A DNA stretch of 64,000 bases from Halalkalicoccus paucihalophilus (GCF_001593955.1 NZ_LTAZ01000017.1:1-64000); one strand, 5' to 3'. Numbered from the stretch's first letter, positions 53,097 through 61,174 are shown. Translations and numbers: made by a program. Notes: a model not told the origin generated them from the sequence alone.

Positions 53097-55019
53097 ATGC
53101 CCTCACTCCAAGAGACGACTGCTGCCGTCGACGTCGAACACATCGGCGGCATCGACTCTACCTCAGTCGAATTTACACCTGGTGTCACCGTCCTCGCCGG
53201 CAGAAATGCGACGAATCGAACTTCCTTCCTGCAAGCGCTGATGGCCGCTCTCGGAAGCGACCGAGCATCACTCAAAGGCGATGCCGACCAAGGACATGTG
53301 AGCCTTGCCCTCGACGGTGAGACCTACACGCGCGAACTCACACGGTCCACCGACGGCGTCGCATTCACCGGAGATCCCTATCTCGAAGATTCACAGCTGG
53401 CTGATCTGTTCGCGTTCCTTTTAGAATCCAATCCGGCTCGACGGGCCGTCGTCCGCAACGAGGACCTTCGAGAACTCATCCTCCGTCCCGTCGATGTCGA
53501 GGAGATCGAAGCTCGGATCAGCCAGCTGCAAGCCGAAAAACGCGGCATCGACACCCAACTCTCGGAACTCTCGGAGGCCAGCCGCGAGCGTGATTCCCTC
53601 GAAGAAGAACATGCACGCGTTACCAATAAACTCGAGACGGCTACAGAAGAACTCGACGAGGCACGCGACACATTGGAGACAGTCCAGCAGTCTAAGTCCG
53701 ATGCCGAAAGTACGGGGTCCGAACAGCTCGATTCGCTCCGGGAGACACAATCCCAACTTGAGGACGTCACCTACGATCTCGAAACCGAACAAGAGAGTGT
53801 CGCCTCGCTCAAAGCCGAACGGTCTGAACTCGAAGCCGAATTCGAGGACCTCTCGACTATCGACGAGGAGGAACTGGACGACCTGGCGAGTCAAATCGAG
53901 CAGATCCGTGGTCGAAAGCGAGAACTCGACGAGATCATCTCTCAACTCCAGACGGTCATCCAGTTCAACGAGCAGATCACGGAGGAAGGCGTCACGGATC
54001 TCCTCGACGGAGAGGAATCGTCTGAGATGGAAGCAGACGAGGGTGCGATCACGGATCAACTGCTCGCGGATCAATCAAACGACGTCACGTGCTGGACGTG
54101 TGGCTCGCACGTCGATACTGAACAGATCGAATCAACGGTGTCGCGCCTGCAGGACCTTCGCCAAGAGAAAGTCGAACGGCGAAACGAACTCAACAGAGAA
54201 CTCGAAGAGCTCAAAACCCAACGAAAGGAGTACACCAGTACGAGGGACAAGCGCACGGAACTCAAACGAGCGCTTGACACGACCGAGTCAGAGCTTGCTG
54301 ATCGGACTGACCGAATCGAAGAACTCGAAGCACAGCGGGAGGAGCTTGTAGAGGAAATCGAGGAGCTCGAATCGGCCGTCGAAACCACCGACGACGACGA
54401 AGAATTGTTGGCTGCTCAAAAAGAGGTCACACAGCTCGAACTCAAGCGCGATCGGCTTGCGCGCAAACGGGACGCCCTCGCAGAGGATATCGAGAATCTC
54501 GAAGAACAGCTTGCAGAACGGAATCAGCTCGAAGCCCGGCGTGAGGAGATCAATGCGGAGCTCGAAGAGCTCCGGACGCGCATCGAACGGATCGAACGCG
54601 AGGCGATCGAGGCGTTCAACGAGCATATGGAAACCGTCGTTGACCTTCTCGATTACGGGAACCTCGCACGAATTTGGCTCGAGTACCGAAATCCCGACAC
54701 AAAAGGAGACGCAACCTTCGAGCTGCACGTAACGCGCCAAACGGACGATGGGACAACGTACGAGGATTCAGTCGCGCATCTGAGTGAGAGTGAGCGTGAA
54801 GTCACGGGATTAGTATTAGCGTTGGCGGGCTATCTCGTCCACGACGTACACGAGGAGATGCCGTTGATCCTGCTTGACTCGTTGGAAGCGATCGATTCCG
54901 AGCGTATCGCACAGTTGGTTGAGTATCTCGAAGAATATGCCTCGTATATCGTGGTTGCCCTCCTCCCAGAAGACGCCGATGCACTTGATGACGAGTATCA
55001 GCGTATTTCGGAGATCTAA
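53097..55019 (+). CDS. Archaea-specific SMC-related protein
   Basis: A 640-residue protein: N-terminal half-ATPase with AGRNATNRTSFLQALMA (about 38-54) in place of a canonical Walker A (GxxGxGKS), two long coiled coils, a zinc-hook-like CWTCGSHV at 332-339, and C-terminal LSESEREVTGLVLALAGYL (signature) with ILLDSLEAIDSERIA (Walker B). The degenerate Walker A without Lys is known for this haloarchaeal group, so the variant is expected. The CxxC hook is Rad50-like. Such proteins may link DNA or take part in plasmid maintenance. It lies between the regulator/toxin pair and the second origin. Confidence 0.9.
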   Translation: MPSLQETTAAVDVEHIGGIDSTSVEFTPGVTVLAGRNATNRTSFLQALMAALGSDRASLKGDADQGHVSLALDGETYTRELTRSTDGVAFTGDPYLEDSQLADLFAFLLESNPARRAVVRNEDLRELILRPVDVEEIEARISQLQAEKRGIDTQLSELSEASRERDSLEEEHARVTNKLETATEELDEARDTLETVQQSKSDAESTGSEQLDSLRETQSQLEDVTYDLETEQESVASLKAERSELEAEFEDLSTIDEEELDDLASQIEQIRGRKRELDEIISQLQTVIQFNEQITEEGVTDLLDGEESSEMEADEGAITDQLLADQSNDVTCWTCGSHVDTEQIESTVSRLQDLRQEKVERRNELNRELEELKTQRKEYTSTRDKRTELKRALDTTESELADRTDRIEELEAQREELVEEIEELESAVETTDDDEELLAAQKEVTQLELKRDRLARKRDALAEDIENLEEQLAERNQLEARREEINAELEELRTRIERIEREAIEAFNEHMETVVDLLDYGNLARIWLEYRNPDTKGDATFELHVTRQTDDGTTYEDSVAHLSESEREVTGLVLALAGYLVHDVHEEMPLILLDSLEAIDSERIAQLVEYLEEYASYIVVALLPEDADALDDEYQRISEI

Positions 55020-55069
55020 CGCGAACTCGCTAGCAAAAGGGGGTCAGTCGGTCAAGAGAGGTAGAGGAG

Positions 55070-55315
55070 CTACTCACTCGTGGTGGCGTTCCACTCACTG
55101 CTGATCACAGTAGCTGTTTCCTCGATCAAACGATCAATAAGTGAAACCGGGTCTGTATCCGCAACGACATCAGGTGAGATATCAAACACCTCAATCGAGA
55201 CCGTCTGGACATCGTTCAGTCGGGCAGTAGGAGCGGTAACATTGAAAATCGTCCGACTGTAGATAACGATCGTCCGTTCATTCGAGACCTCTAAGTGTTC
55301 AATCCCCGAATTCAT
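55070..55315 (-). CDS. Unknown protein, shortened paralogue of 50402 gene
   Basis: An 81-residue frame starting MNSGIEHLEVSNERTIVIYS, followed by RTIFNVTAP and a C-terminal helix (DRLIEETATVISSEWN). The 103-residue relative at 50402-50713 has about 25 extra N-terminal residues, so this copy may be 5'-truncated, but the remaining domain is complete. Convergent with the SMC-related gene (51 bp between them). Unknown function. Confidence 0.6.
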   Translation of the reverse strand: MNSGIEHLEVSNERTIVIYSRTIFNVTAPTARLNDVQTVSIEVFDISPDVVADTDPVSLIDRLIEETATVISSEWNATTSE

Positions 55316-55503
55316 TGTATCACGGGATATGAGAGCGGTTGGTATAGGACGTTCGGAGCTTCAAGAGCCGATTGGCCAACTCAACGGAGAACTTGTAAAA
55401 GTCGTTTCTCAGCACAAGTATTTCGAAGCGTCTGTTACCTTGTGTTAAGAGATTTCGGTGAAAACGCTCGTGAGTTATAGGAGAAGCAAATAGTGGTATT
55501 CCA

Positions 55504-55549
55504 CCTTGTGCAACATTGGGAGGGCATGGTATACGATAGTTGCACAAGG
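55504..55549. repeat. Dispersed inverted repeat, copy 10
   Basis: CCTTGTGCAAC and GTTGCACAAGG with 24 bp between them. Lies next to origin B. Confidence 0.85.
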
Positions 55550-55577
55550 CTATGAGGAGAGTGACTTTTAGGACACA

Positions 55578-55598
55578 CCCACCACTCTGCAAGTGTTC
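55578..55598 (-). repeat. Origin B iteron, inverted copy
   Basis: Reverse complement of the 21-mer at 55878-55898 (GAACACTTGCAGAGTGGTGGG), with no mismatch. Confidence 0.8.
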
Positions 55599-55877
55599 TT
55601 GACTCCAAGAACGTCTCTCCGGGTTTGCAAACAAGGTGAAGTATATAATAGAGACCACTCTATAGCGAGAACCCCATCTAGACCCTTCTAGAACTGATTA
55701 TAGGAGGTTAGGATTGCTTCTACCCTAAACTATAAACTATATTCTAGAACTAGTACTAGTAGTAGAGATGAAATCAGTGGTTCCTAGTAAGATTCAGTGA
55801 CTGCTGGTACCAATTTTCATACTCTTAAACGTAGCTTGTTCCGCTGTTCACTAAGACAGGTACCTTCGATTCATCTG

Positions 55878-55898
55878 GAACACTTGCAGAGTGGTGGG
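55878..55898 (+). repeat. Origin B iteron
   Basis: GAACACTTGCAGAGTGGTGGG, in perfect inverted relation to 55578-55598. A degenerate copy (AACACTTGAACGGTGGT) follows at 55930-55946, 24 bp before the orc start. Confidence 0.8.
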
Positions 55899-55969
55899 CG
55901 TGGGGTATATAAGTAATTAGAACAGATGTAACACTTGAACGGTGGTACGAAGATTTATGATAGTAGGGG

Positions 55970-57328
55970 GTGACGGACGATACAACTCAACAATCACTGA
56001 TGGACCACGACGAGAACCCGTTTCAAAACGAAGACAAGATATTTGCTTGGAAACAACCTCTCAAAAAGGATTCCTATGAGCCTGACCAGATTATGCATCG
56101 GGAAGAGGAAATCAAACTCTACACAAACTCGCTCCAAGATATCGTTGAGGGTCACGAACCAAACAACGTCTTCGTATATGGACCCACCGGTGTTGGAAAG
56201 ACTGCCGTGACGAAATGGATGCGTGAGAAGTTGCAAGTCGAGGCGAAACGACGGTCAGTACCTCTCCACGTAGTAGGACCGATCAATTGCCGTCACTATA
56301 AAACAGCCTATCGTCTCGTTACAACCATCGTCAATGAGCTCCGATCAGCTGACGATCAAGTAGCTGAAAGCGGCCATAGTACCGATCGAGTCTTTAATTT
56401 CCTGTACGAAGAAATCGAATCGCTTGGAGGCAATGTTCTTCTCATTCTTGACGAGATCGACAACATTCCTCCTGATGCTCGTAACGACTTCCTCTATGAT
56501 CTACCACGGGCCGAAGCTAACGAAGATACGCCGATTAGCGAGGCAAAAATCGGTCTCATTGGGATTTCTAACAACTTGAAGTTCGTCGACGCGCTTGAGC
56601 CAAAAGTCAAATCAACACTCGGCGAACGAGAAATAGAGTTTGGCCCATATAATGCAAGCCAGCTAGGAGACATTCTCTCCTATTATGCCGATCTCGCGTT
56701 CAAGGATAGTGTACTTGACACTGATGTAATTCCACTTGCTGCAGCGTTCGCAGCCCAAGAACGTGGTGACGTTCGGCAGGGACTTCGGATCCTGGAGAAG
56801 TCCGGGGAGTATGCTCGGATGGAAGGATCATCGGTGGTTAATGAGGATCACGTACGCGAAGCAACGGAAAATATTGAGACTGATGAAATTCTTGACTACT
56901 TTGACGATAAACTCTCTATCCAACAAGGGCTGGCGTATATTTCGACGACGCTGATGGTCATTGAACCTCAGAAAGAAGCACGGACAAAGCATGTCTACAA
57001 TCTCTATACAAAGCTTGCAGCCTCAGTCAATGCAGATCAGGTTTCTGAGCGAAAGTTCTACGAGTTTTTGGACCAACTCTGTATGCTTGGACTTGCGCGA
57101 TCAACAGAACGCAACCTCGGCCGAAAGGGAGGTCGGACCTATATTTATGAGGTCACAGATGCGCCTGAAGACATCATCAACGCCTGTAAACAAGACTCTC
57201 GTCTCGGTGGTGTCTTGCCCAGCAACGTCTATGACATACTTGAACACTATCAGAAGGGCCAGGCCACTTCTTACCAAGCCCCCGATGAGTTAGAAGCCGA
57301 ACAGCGAGACCTCTTCAAGTTCGCGTGA
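55970..57328 (+). CDS. Orc1/Cdc6 replication initiator (origin B)
   Basis: A 452-residue AAA+ ATPase from GTG 55970. Walker A GPTGVGKTAVTK at 71-82, Walker B NVLLILDEIDNIPPD near 157-171, a sensor-like IGLIGISNNLKF, a lid domain (DVRQGLRILEKSGEYARMEG) and a C-terminal winged helix (FLDQLCMLGLARSTERNLG). It is 57 residues longer than the first Orc, mostly at the C-terminus. The iterons around it differ fully from those of origin A, so it belongs to a different replicon. A leaderless start after TTTATGATAG is likely. Confidence 0.93.
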   Translation: MTDDTTQQSLMDHDENPFQNEDKIFAWKQPLKKDSYEPDQIMHREEEIKLYTNSLQDIVEGHEPNNVFVYGPTGVGKTAVTKWMREKLQVEAKRRSVPLHVVGPINCRHYKTAYRLVTTIVNELRSADDQVAESGHSTDRVFNFLYEEIESLGGNVLLILDEIDNIPPDARNDFLYDLPRAEANEDTPISEAKIGLIGISNNLKFVDALEPKVKSTLGEREIEFGPYNASQLGDILSYYADLAFKDSVLDTDVIPLAAAFAAQERGDVRQGLRILEKSGEYARMEGSSVVNEDHVREATENIETDEILDYFDDKLSIQQGLAYISTTLMVIEPQKEARTKHVYNLYTKLAASVNADQVSERKFYEFLDQLCMLGLARSTERNLGRKGGRTYIYEVTDAPEDIINACKQDSRLGGVLPSNVYDILEHYQKGQATSYQAPDELEAEQRDLFKFA

Positions 57329-57360
57329 TGTTCCCTATGGCTGGACACTGAGCCTCAATA

Positions 57361-57491
57361 AACACTTGCAGGGTGGTGTCGATGCTTCTCTCCTCTATCG
57401 TTCTCAGCAAACTAATGAACACTTGCAGGGTGGTGTTCATATCACAGGTACGTTCTGCTGAGTTCAGTAGAGAACACTTGCAGGGTGGTGT
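57361..57491 (+). repeat. Three direct iterons downstream of orc B
   Basis: AACACTTGCAGGGTGGTGT occurs perfectly at 57361-57379, 57418-57436 and 57473-57491, spaced 57 and 55 bp. The consensus matches the upstream iterons (AACACTTGCAGAGTGGTG). Direct orientation and near-constant spacing fit initiator-binding boxes. Confidence 0.85.
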
Positions 57492-58067
57492 CTGATACGT
57501 GAGACAGAGCACGCCACCTGTTTCATTCTACGAATTTAGTACCTGCTGCTATCTCTTCTCAATGACTTCAGTACTTTTGCGATTATTCAACGGATTACTA
57601 GTATTTTCGGAGTGTCTTACGAGAATTATCCCATACTTTGGTAGGCTATCGATAAGAGTAGTTCACGAGGACCAGCTTTCGCAGCTGACTTTGAAAGGAA
57701 GTCTTGATGTCACTGAACACAAATTTCAATGTGGATACTGCGATCATCCGGGATGCGTTGGAAAAGCAGCATCGGATCGGCGACCTGTTCGGCAACTAAC
57801 CACGTTCTCTGCACCGTAGAGAACAGATGAAACACGTGAAGCCACCCCTGTGTCCCTCCCCACATCTGTGACCAGTTTCTCGCAGTCTCTACTCTGATGC
57901 CGGTTTACATCATCGTTTTCTGGAAAGTCTTCTATCTAGCAATCTATTCAGTTTACCAGAAATACAGCCAGTAAACTTGCTAGTAAACGTCCCAGTAAAC
58001 TCTCTGGCACGCCCACAAGCCAGTCAGTCAGCCATATGTCTGACAAACCTTCAAGATAGCCCGCTGC
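57492..58067. other. Spacer with short ORF and ParA-proximal repeats
   Basis: A 30-residue ORF (57707-57799, MSLNTNFNVDTAIIRDALEK) has coding-like composition but is too short to call. AGTAAAC repeats begin at 57970. Confidence 0.4.
57951..58000. repeat. AGTAAAC repeats upstream of parA (candidate parS/operator)
   Basis: AGTAAAC occurs at 57970-57976, 57982-57988 and 57994-58000 with an exact 12-bp period. The inverted GTTTACC lies at 57951-57957, with another GGTTTAC at 57902. Regular phased repeats just upstream of a ParA gene suggest a partition site or autoregulatory operator. Confidence 0.65.
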
Positions 58068-59012
58068 GTGGACACACAGCAGATGACCCAAGCATTCGTC
58101 TGGTGGTCAGAATCAGGCGGTCCCGGCAAAACCACGAACACAATGCAAACTGCCGCCGCCATTGGCCGCGACGGCTACGACGTGCTCGCACTGGATCTTG
58201 ACCCACAACGCGGCGCGCTTACCCACTACGCCGGCTACGACCACCTCGACCACGACACACCCGACAAAACGGTTGAACCGACTGTTATGGACACCTTCTT
58301 CGGTGACACCGATCTCGAGGATATCATCGTCTCTACACCACACTTTGACCTCGTGCCCGGCCACGAAGACCTCTCAAACTTCGAATCCGCGCTCAACAGC
58401 TCAGACCGTCGTGGCGTCGACGAATACTGGGTAATCCGCGAACAGCTTGAACAACTCAGTGATCAGTACGACGTGTTTATCCTTGACGTTCAAGCTACAT
58501 TGAACGACCTCGTGGACAACGCCATCATCGCCGCCCGCAACATCATGGTCCCGATCGAACTCACTCCGAAAGGTGACGCCTCCCAACAAGGACTAGAATC
58601 CACGGTCGGTGCCATGGATTCCGGATTCTCCAAGATGGGCGTCGACATCGTGATCAAAGGCACCGTCCCCAGCCGCGTCGGGAACGCCAAAATCTTCGAA
58701 CAGTACCGCGATTCTATGTCTGACCGTGGCGTCCCACTCAGTCCGTTCTCTATTCCAGAGCACTCCCTACTGCGGTACACGTGGGATCAGCAGATGGATC
58801 TTTTCTCCTTTATCGAGTCCAGTGAGACGCGTGACCTCCGCAGCTACGAGGAGCATGTTCCGCTCGCATTCAAGGTGATTGGCCGGTGGATGACTGGCGA
58901 CTACACGTACGATGAAGCGGTGGCACAGTGGGATGCAGTCAAGGACATGGAAATGGGTGATGCCACGCCAGAGAAGCTGCTAGGCGACCGTAAACAGGAG
59001 GTGAACGCCTGA
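58068..59012 (+). CDS. parA: ParA-type partition ATPase
   Basis: A 314-residue protein from GTG 58068; ATG at 58083 would give MTQAFVWWSESGGPGKTTNT directly at the ATP-binding loop. The deviant Walker A reads ESGGPGKTTNTM, lacking the usual leading Lys (KGGxGKT). Walker A' is LALDLDPQRGALTHYAG. Switch regions include FILDVQATLNDLVDNAIIAA and VPIELTPKGDASQQGLES. ParA proteins form gradients on the nucleoid that separate plasmid copies. Its stop overlaps the next gene by one base (TGATG). Confidence 0.88.
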   Translation: MDTQQMTQAFVWWSESGGPGKTTNTMQTAAAIGRDGYDVLALDLDPQRGALTHYAGYDHLDHDTPDKTVEPTVMDTFFGDTDLEDIIVSTPHFDLVPGHEDLSNFESALNSSDRRGVDEYWVIREQLEQLSDQYDVFILDVQATLNDLVDNAIIAARNIMVPIELTPKGDASQQGLESTVGAMDSGFSKMGVDIVIKGTVPSRVGNAKIFEQYRDSMSDRGVPLSPFSIPEHSLLRYTWDQQMDLFSFIESSETRDLRSYEEHVPLAFKVIGRWMTGDYTYDEAVAQWDAVKDMEMGDATPEKLLGDRKQEVNA

Positions 59013-59425
59013 TGGGCAAACAGGACCGGTACAATTTCGACGGCGCTGACGACTCGTTCGACACCGATACGTCCGCTTTTGCTGCCGACACGCGACCAGA
59101 CGACTCCGAACCAGACACTGGATCTGAGAACGATATACAGTCTGATCCTGCAACCACCGAGCCGCAACACGAACCAGAACGACCTGCCACTATCCCACAT
59201 CGGGTTCGATATGATAGTCCCAAGGATGGGCGGAAGGCGAAAACATTCTACCTCGATACGGACGAGGATCTATCCCGGCTCCGAGAGCTGCAGTCACTGG
59301 CCGAAACCGAGTTTGAGGAAACCGTCCACAGACTGGACGTGTACTTGGCAGCGTTCCGTTCCGACCTCAGTGACGACAGCTTCTTACAAGAAATGCGACA
59401 CATTGGGTACGGCTACTTCGACTAA
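59012..59425 (+). CDS. ParA-associated small DNA-binding-type protein
   Basis: A 137-residue protein. The N-terminal 70 residues are disordered and acidic (DTDTSAFAADTRPDDSEPDT), and the C-terminal part is compact: KDGRKAKTFYLDTDEDLSRL, RELQSLAETEFEETVHRLDV, YLAAFRSDLSD. KTFYLDTDED resembles the strand of a ribbon-helix-helix domain. The overlap with parA suggests the centromere-binding partner (ParB analogue) for the AGTAAAC repeats. No classical ParB motifs occur, as usual for archaeal plasmids. Confidence 0.65.
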   Translation: MGKQDRYNFDGADDSFDTDTSAFAADTRPDDSEPDTGSENDIQSDPATTEPQHEPERPATIPHRVRYDSPKDGRKAKTFYLDTDEDLSRLRELQSLAETEFEETVHRLDVYLAAFRSDLSDDSFLQEMRHIGYGYFD

Positions 59426-59617
59426 GCTTTCAAACCCAGTCGAAACGACTGTTGACGTGCTCTATCGTCTGAACCGTCGCATGTCGCAGTCGCTTGGTCA
59501 CATTATACAGCGTGTTTGTTCTCTCCTGATTCGGTATCCAGTACGTAACGCTATGTCACAACGTATGGAGGTACCGGTGATGATGAGCAGTTGAAATCCG
59601 ATATATCAATAGATAAT

Positions 59618-60106
59618 CTATGAACAGAGACACTCGTGACGAACGCCAGCTAACTGAATAACATGCTGGTGAATCGCTTGCGCTAATTCCAGCATGATCG
59701 CGGCACGATCCGCAGTTCCAACGCCTTCACGGTAATACGTCTTCGACCGGTTGTTTCGCCATAAGGCGGCCAGCCTCTCTTTGATCTCCGCGTTGTACAG
59801 ACCTGCTTCTTCTCCTCGTTGGTAGACGACAGTGTGATCAACGTATTCCTCCGGCGCCAAGAAATCATTCTCTAAGAGGTAGAACTGGATCGACCGTTCG
59901 ATCGCTGCAAAGGACGCCTCGATCACCACCGTATAGTAGCCGTTGTGGTCAGCGAGGAACTCTGCAGCAGTCACGAGACGACAGGCTTTCCGCAACTGGA
60001 GCAACGCTGGATCGTCAACATCCACTCCATTCTCGATCATCCGCCCTGGTCGCTCGAACAATCGTTCCGCATCATCTAGCACCTCGTCAATGCGGCTATT
60101 CTGCAT
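59618..60106 (-). CDS. HEPN-domain protein (toxin-type)
   Basis: A 162-residue helical protein. The motif RNNRSKTYYREGVGT at about 117-131 is the haloarchaeal variant of the HEPN Rx4-6H catalytic region, with Tyr in place of His. IEASFAAIERSIQFYLLEND is the preceding helix. HEPN RNases pair with nucleotidyltransferases (MNT), which modify and silence them. Its start overlaps the end of the nucleotidyltransferase gene by 11 bp. Confidence 0.75.
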   Translation of the reverse strand: MQNSRIDEVLDDAERLFERPGRMIENGVDVDDPALLQLRKACRLVTAAEFLADHNGYYTVVIEASFAAIERSIQFYLLENDFLAPEEYVDHTVVYQRGEEAGLYNAEIKERLAALWRNNRSKTYYREGVGTADRAAIMLELAQAIHQHVIQLAGVRHECLCS

Positions 60107-60767
60107 CGAACACCACCCGTTTCAGGTCCTGCAACCGCTCAGAATCCCGTAACACGATACCCTCGGAGAAAATCTCGTGTAGCTTCTGGCTATAGTTCTT
60201 GACACTCTCTGAAGCTTCGATCATCAACTGGAATTCATAGCGATCCCCATCGAACCGTTGTTGCTCGACCGTTTGCCGGACCTCGGTCAGTTCACGGCGT
60301 GCCGTCGTCACATCAGTCTCGACGATGACCATGAGATCGATATCACTGGCCCGATCGGCCTCACCACGGGCAACGCTTCCAAACAGGAGGATCCCGATTG
60401 GATCAACGGAACTTTCCTCTACTGTCTCGAGAAAGGCTTGAATCGGTTGCCGGAACGCAGCTTGTGGAATTCGCGTTACCGGGTCCGCCGGGTTTTGGAT
60501 CCGATCGCGATTGGCGCTGATGAGTCGCTTGTTTCCCTCGCGACGGGTTTCGATAAGGTCGGCTGCTTCTAGCACTGTCAAGGCAGTCGTGACGGTATCG
60601 CCGCCATGGTCGGTGACTGTTCGAAGTTGAGTAACGGTGAACTCCTGTCCCGGATTTCGTAGCAGGAGCATTAGGATGTCTTCGGTGGCTTGATTCCGGA
60701 AGAGGCGTTCATCCGGTAGCGGAAATGAGATCCGGATTATTGCTTCGTTCTCATCTTCACCAGTCAT
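60096..60767 (-). CDS. Nucleotidyltransferase (MNT) with winged helix, antitoxin-type
   Basis: A 223-residue protein. Residues 25-90 form a winged helix (TEDILMLLLRNPGQEFTVTQ; DTVTTALTVLEAADLIETRR) and residues 110-200 a minimal nucleotidyltransferase with GILLFGSVARGEADRASDID (Gly-Ser, then Asp-x-Asp) and LMVIVETDVTTA. In HEPN/MNT systems the MNT adds AMP to the HEPN toxin. Fusion to a DNA-binding domain would also let it repress the operon. Located upstream of, and overlapping, the HEPN gene. Confidence 0.82.
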   Translation of the reverse strand: MTGEDENEAIIRISFPLPDERLFRNQATEDILMLLLRNPGQEFTVTQLRTVTDHGGDTVTTALTVLEAADLIETRREGNKRLISANRDRIQNPADPVTRIPQAAFRQPIQAFLETVEESSVDPIGILLFGSVARGEADRASDIDLMVIVETDVTTARRELTEVRQTVEQQRFDGDRYEFQLMIEASESVKNYSQKLHEIFSEGIVLRDSERLQDLKRVVFDAE

Positions 60768-60827
60768 ACTGGATATAGACAGTAATACTGGTGGAGAATG
60801 TATATGTGTTTCTGTCCAACGTGGTGG

Positions 60828-60989
60828 TTAGAGCCAGTCATCTGCCAGCGACTGATGATGGGCTGGCGTTCTGTCGGTAGTTTCCGAGTCGTCACCGTTG
60901 GCTTTGGCCTTCAGAAACTGTGTGAGCCCGTCGTGGAGCGATGGAGGGCCTTCTGTAGTGGGTGAATCCTGGGAGTTGGGGTCTGGCAT
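60828..60989 (-). CDS. Small acidic microprotein (53 aa)
   Basis: ORF from ATG 60987-60989 to TAA 60828: MPDPNSQDSPTTEGPPSLHD, GLTQFLKAKANGDDSETTDR, TPAHHQSLADDWL. It has good haloarchaeal composition and a helical middle. Its start region is duplicated at 22534-22566, where only a 21-residue frame remains. It belongs to the cassette with the zinc-finger microprotein gene. Function unknown. Confidence 0.55.
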   Translation of the reverse strand: MPDPNSQDSPTTEGPPSLHDGLTQFLKAKANGDDSETTDRTPAHHQSLADDWL

Positions 60990-61075
60990 GGAGTTGGATG
61001 AGGTGAGGGTGAATGCCCCGTCACAGTGCGTTGATTGTGTGGCGGGTCTATGAGAGGAAAGAGACTGACCTAGCT

Positions 61076-61140
61076 GCCTCTGACATCACTCTAGGTCGTC
61101 TCTTCGATGATCTCACCCTCTCTTTTTGTGCGCTATCTAT
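61076..61140. repeat. Repeat shared with 1437-1500
   Basis: GCCTCTGACATCACT, then a GTCGTCTCTTCGATGATCTC-like text, resembles 1437-1500. Both lie near zinc-finger microprotein genes. The GCCTCTGACA 10-mer also occurs at 3582, 34860 and 36009. Confidence 0.6.
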
Positions 61141-61174
61141 GATTGAGACAGAAGTCGAAGGTGGTTGTCTATCC

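Larger units (their letters stand above)
55316..55969. other. Candidate origin B, upstream part
   Basis: The inverted repeat 55504-55549 (dispersed family) is followed by iteron copies at 55578-55598, 55878-55898 and 55930-55946. The first two form a perfect 21-bp inverted pair (GAACACTTGCAGAGTGGTGGG) 279 bp apart. Between them lies AT-rich DNA with TAGAACTAGTACTAGTAGTAG, a plausible unwinding element. Confidence 0.75.

Noticed and set aside
53494..54740. Long ORFs on both strands inside the SMC-related gene
   Set aside because: Arg/Ser- or Phe-rich shadows of the coiled-coil coding frame; no independent motif.
4157..55549. Integron attC sites for the dispersed inverted repeats
   Set aside because: The arms are simple 12-bp inverted repeats without the two-box attC layout, and no integrase is present in the window. 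Only the idea of cassette boundaries is kept.
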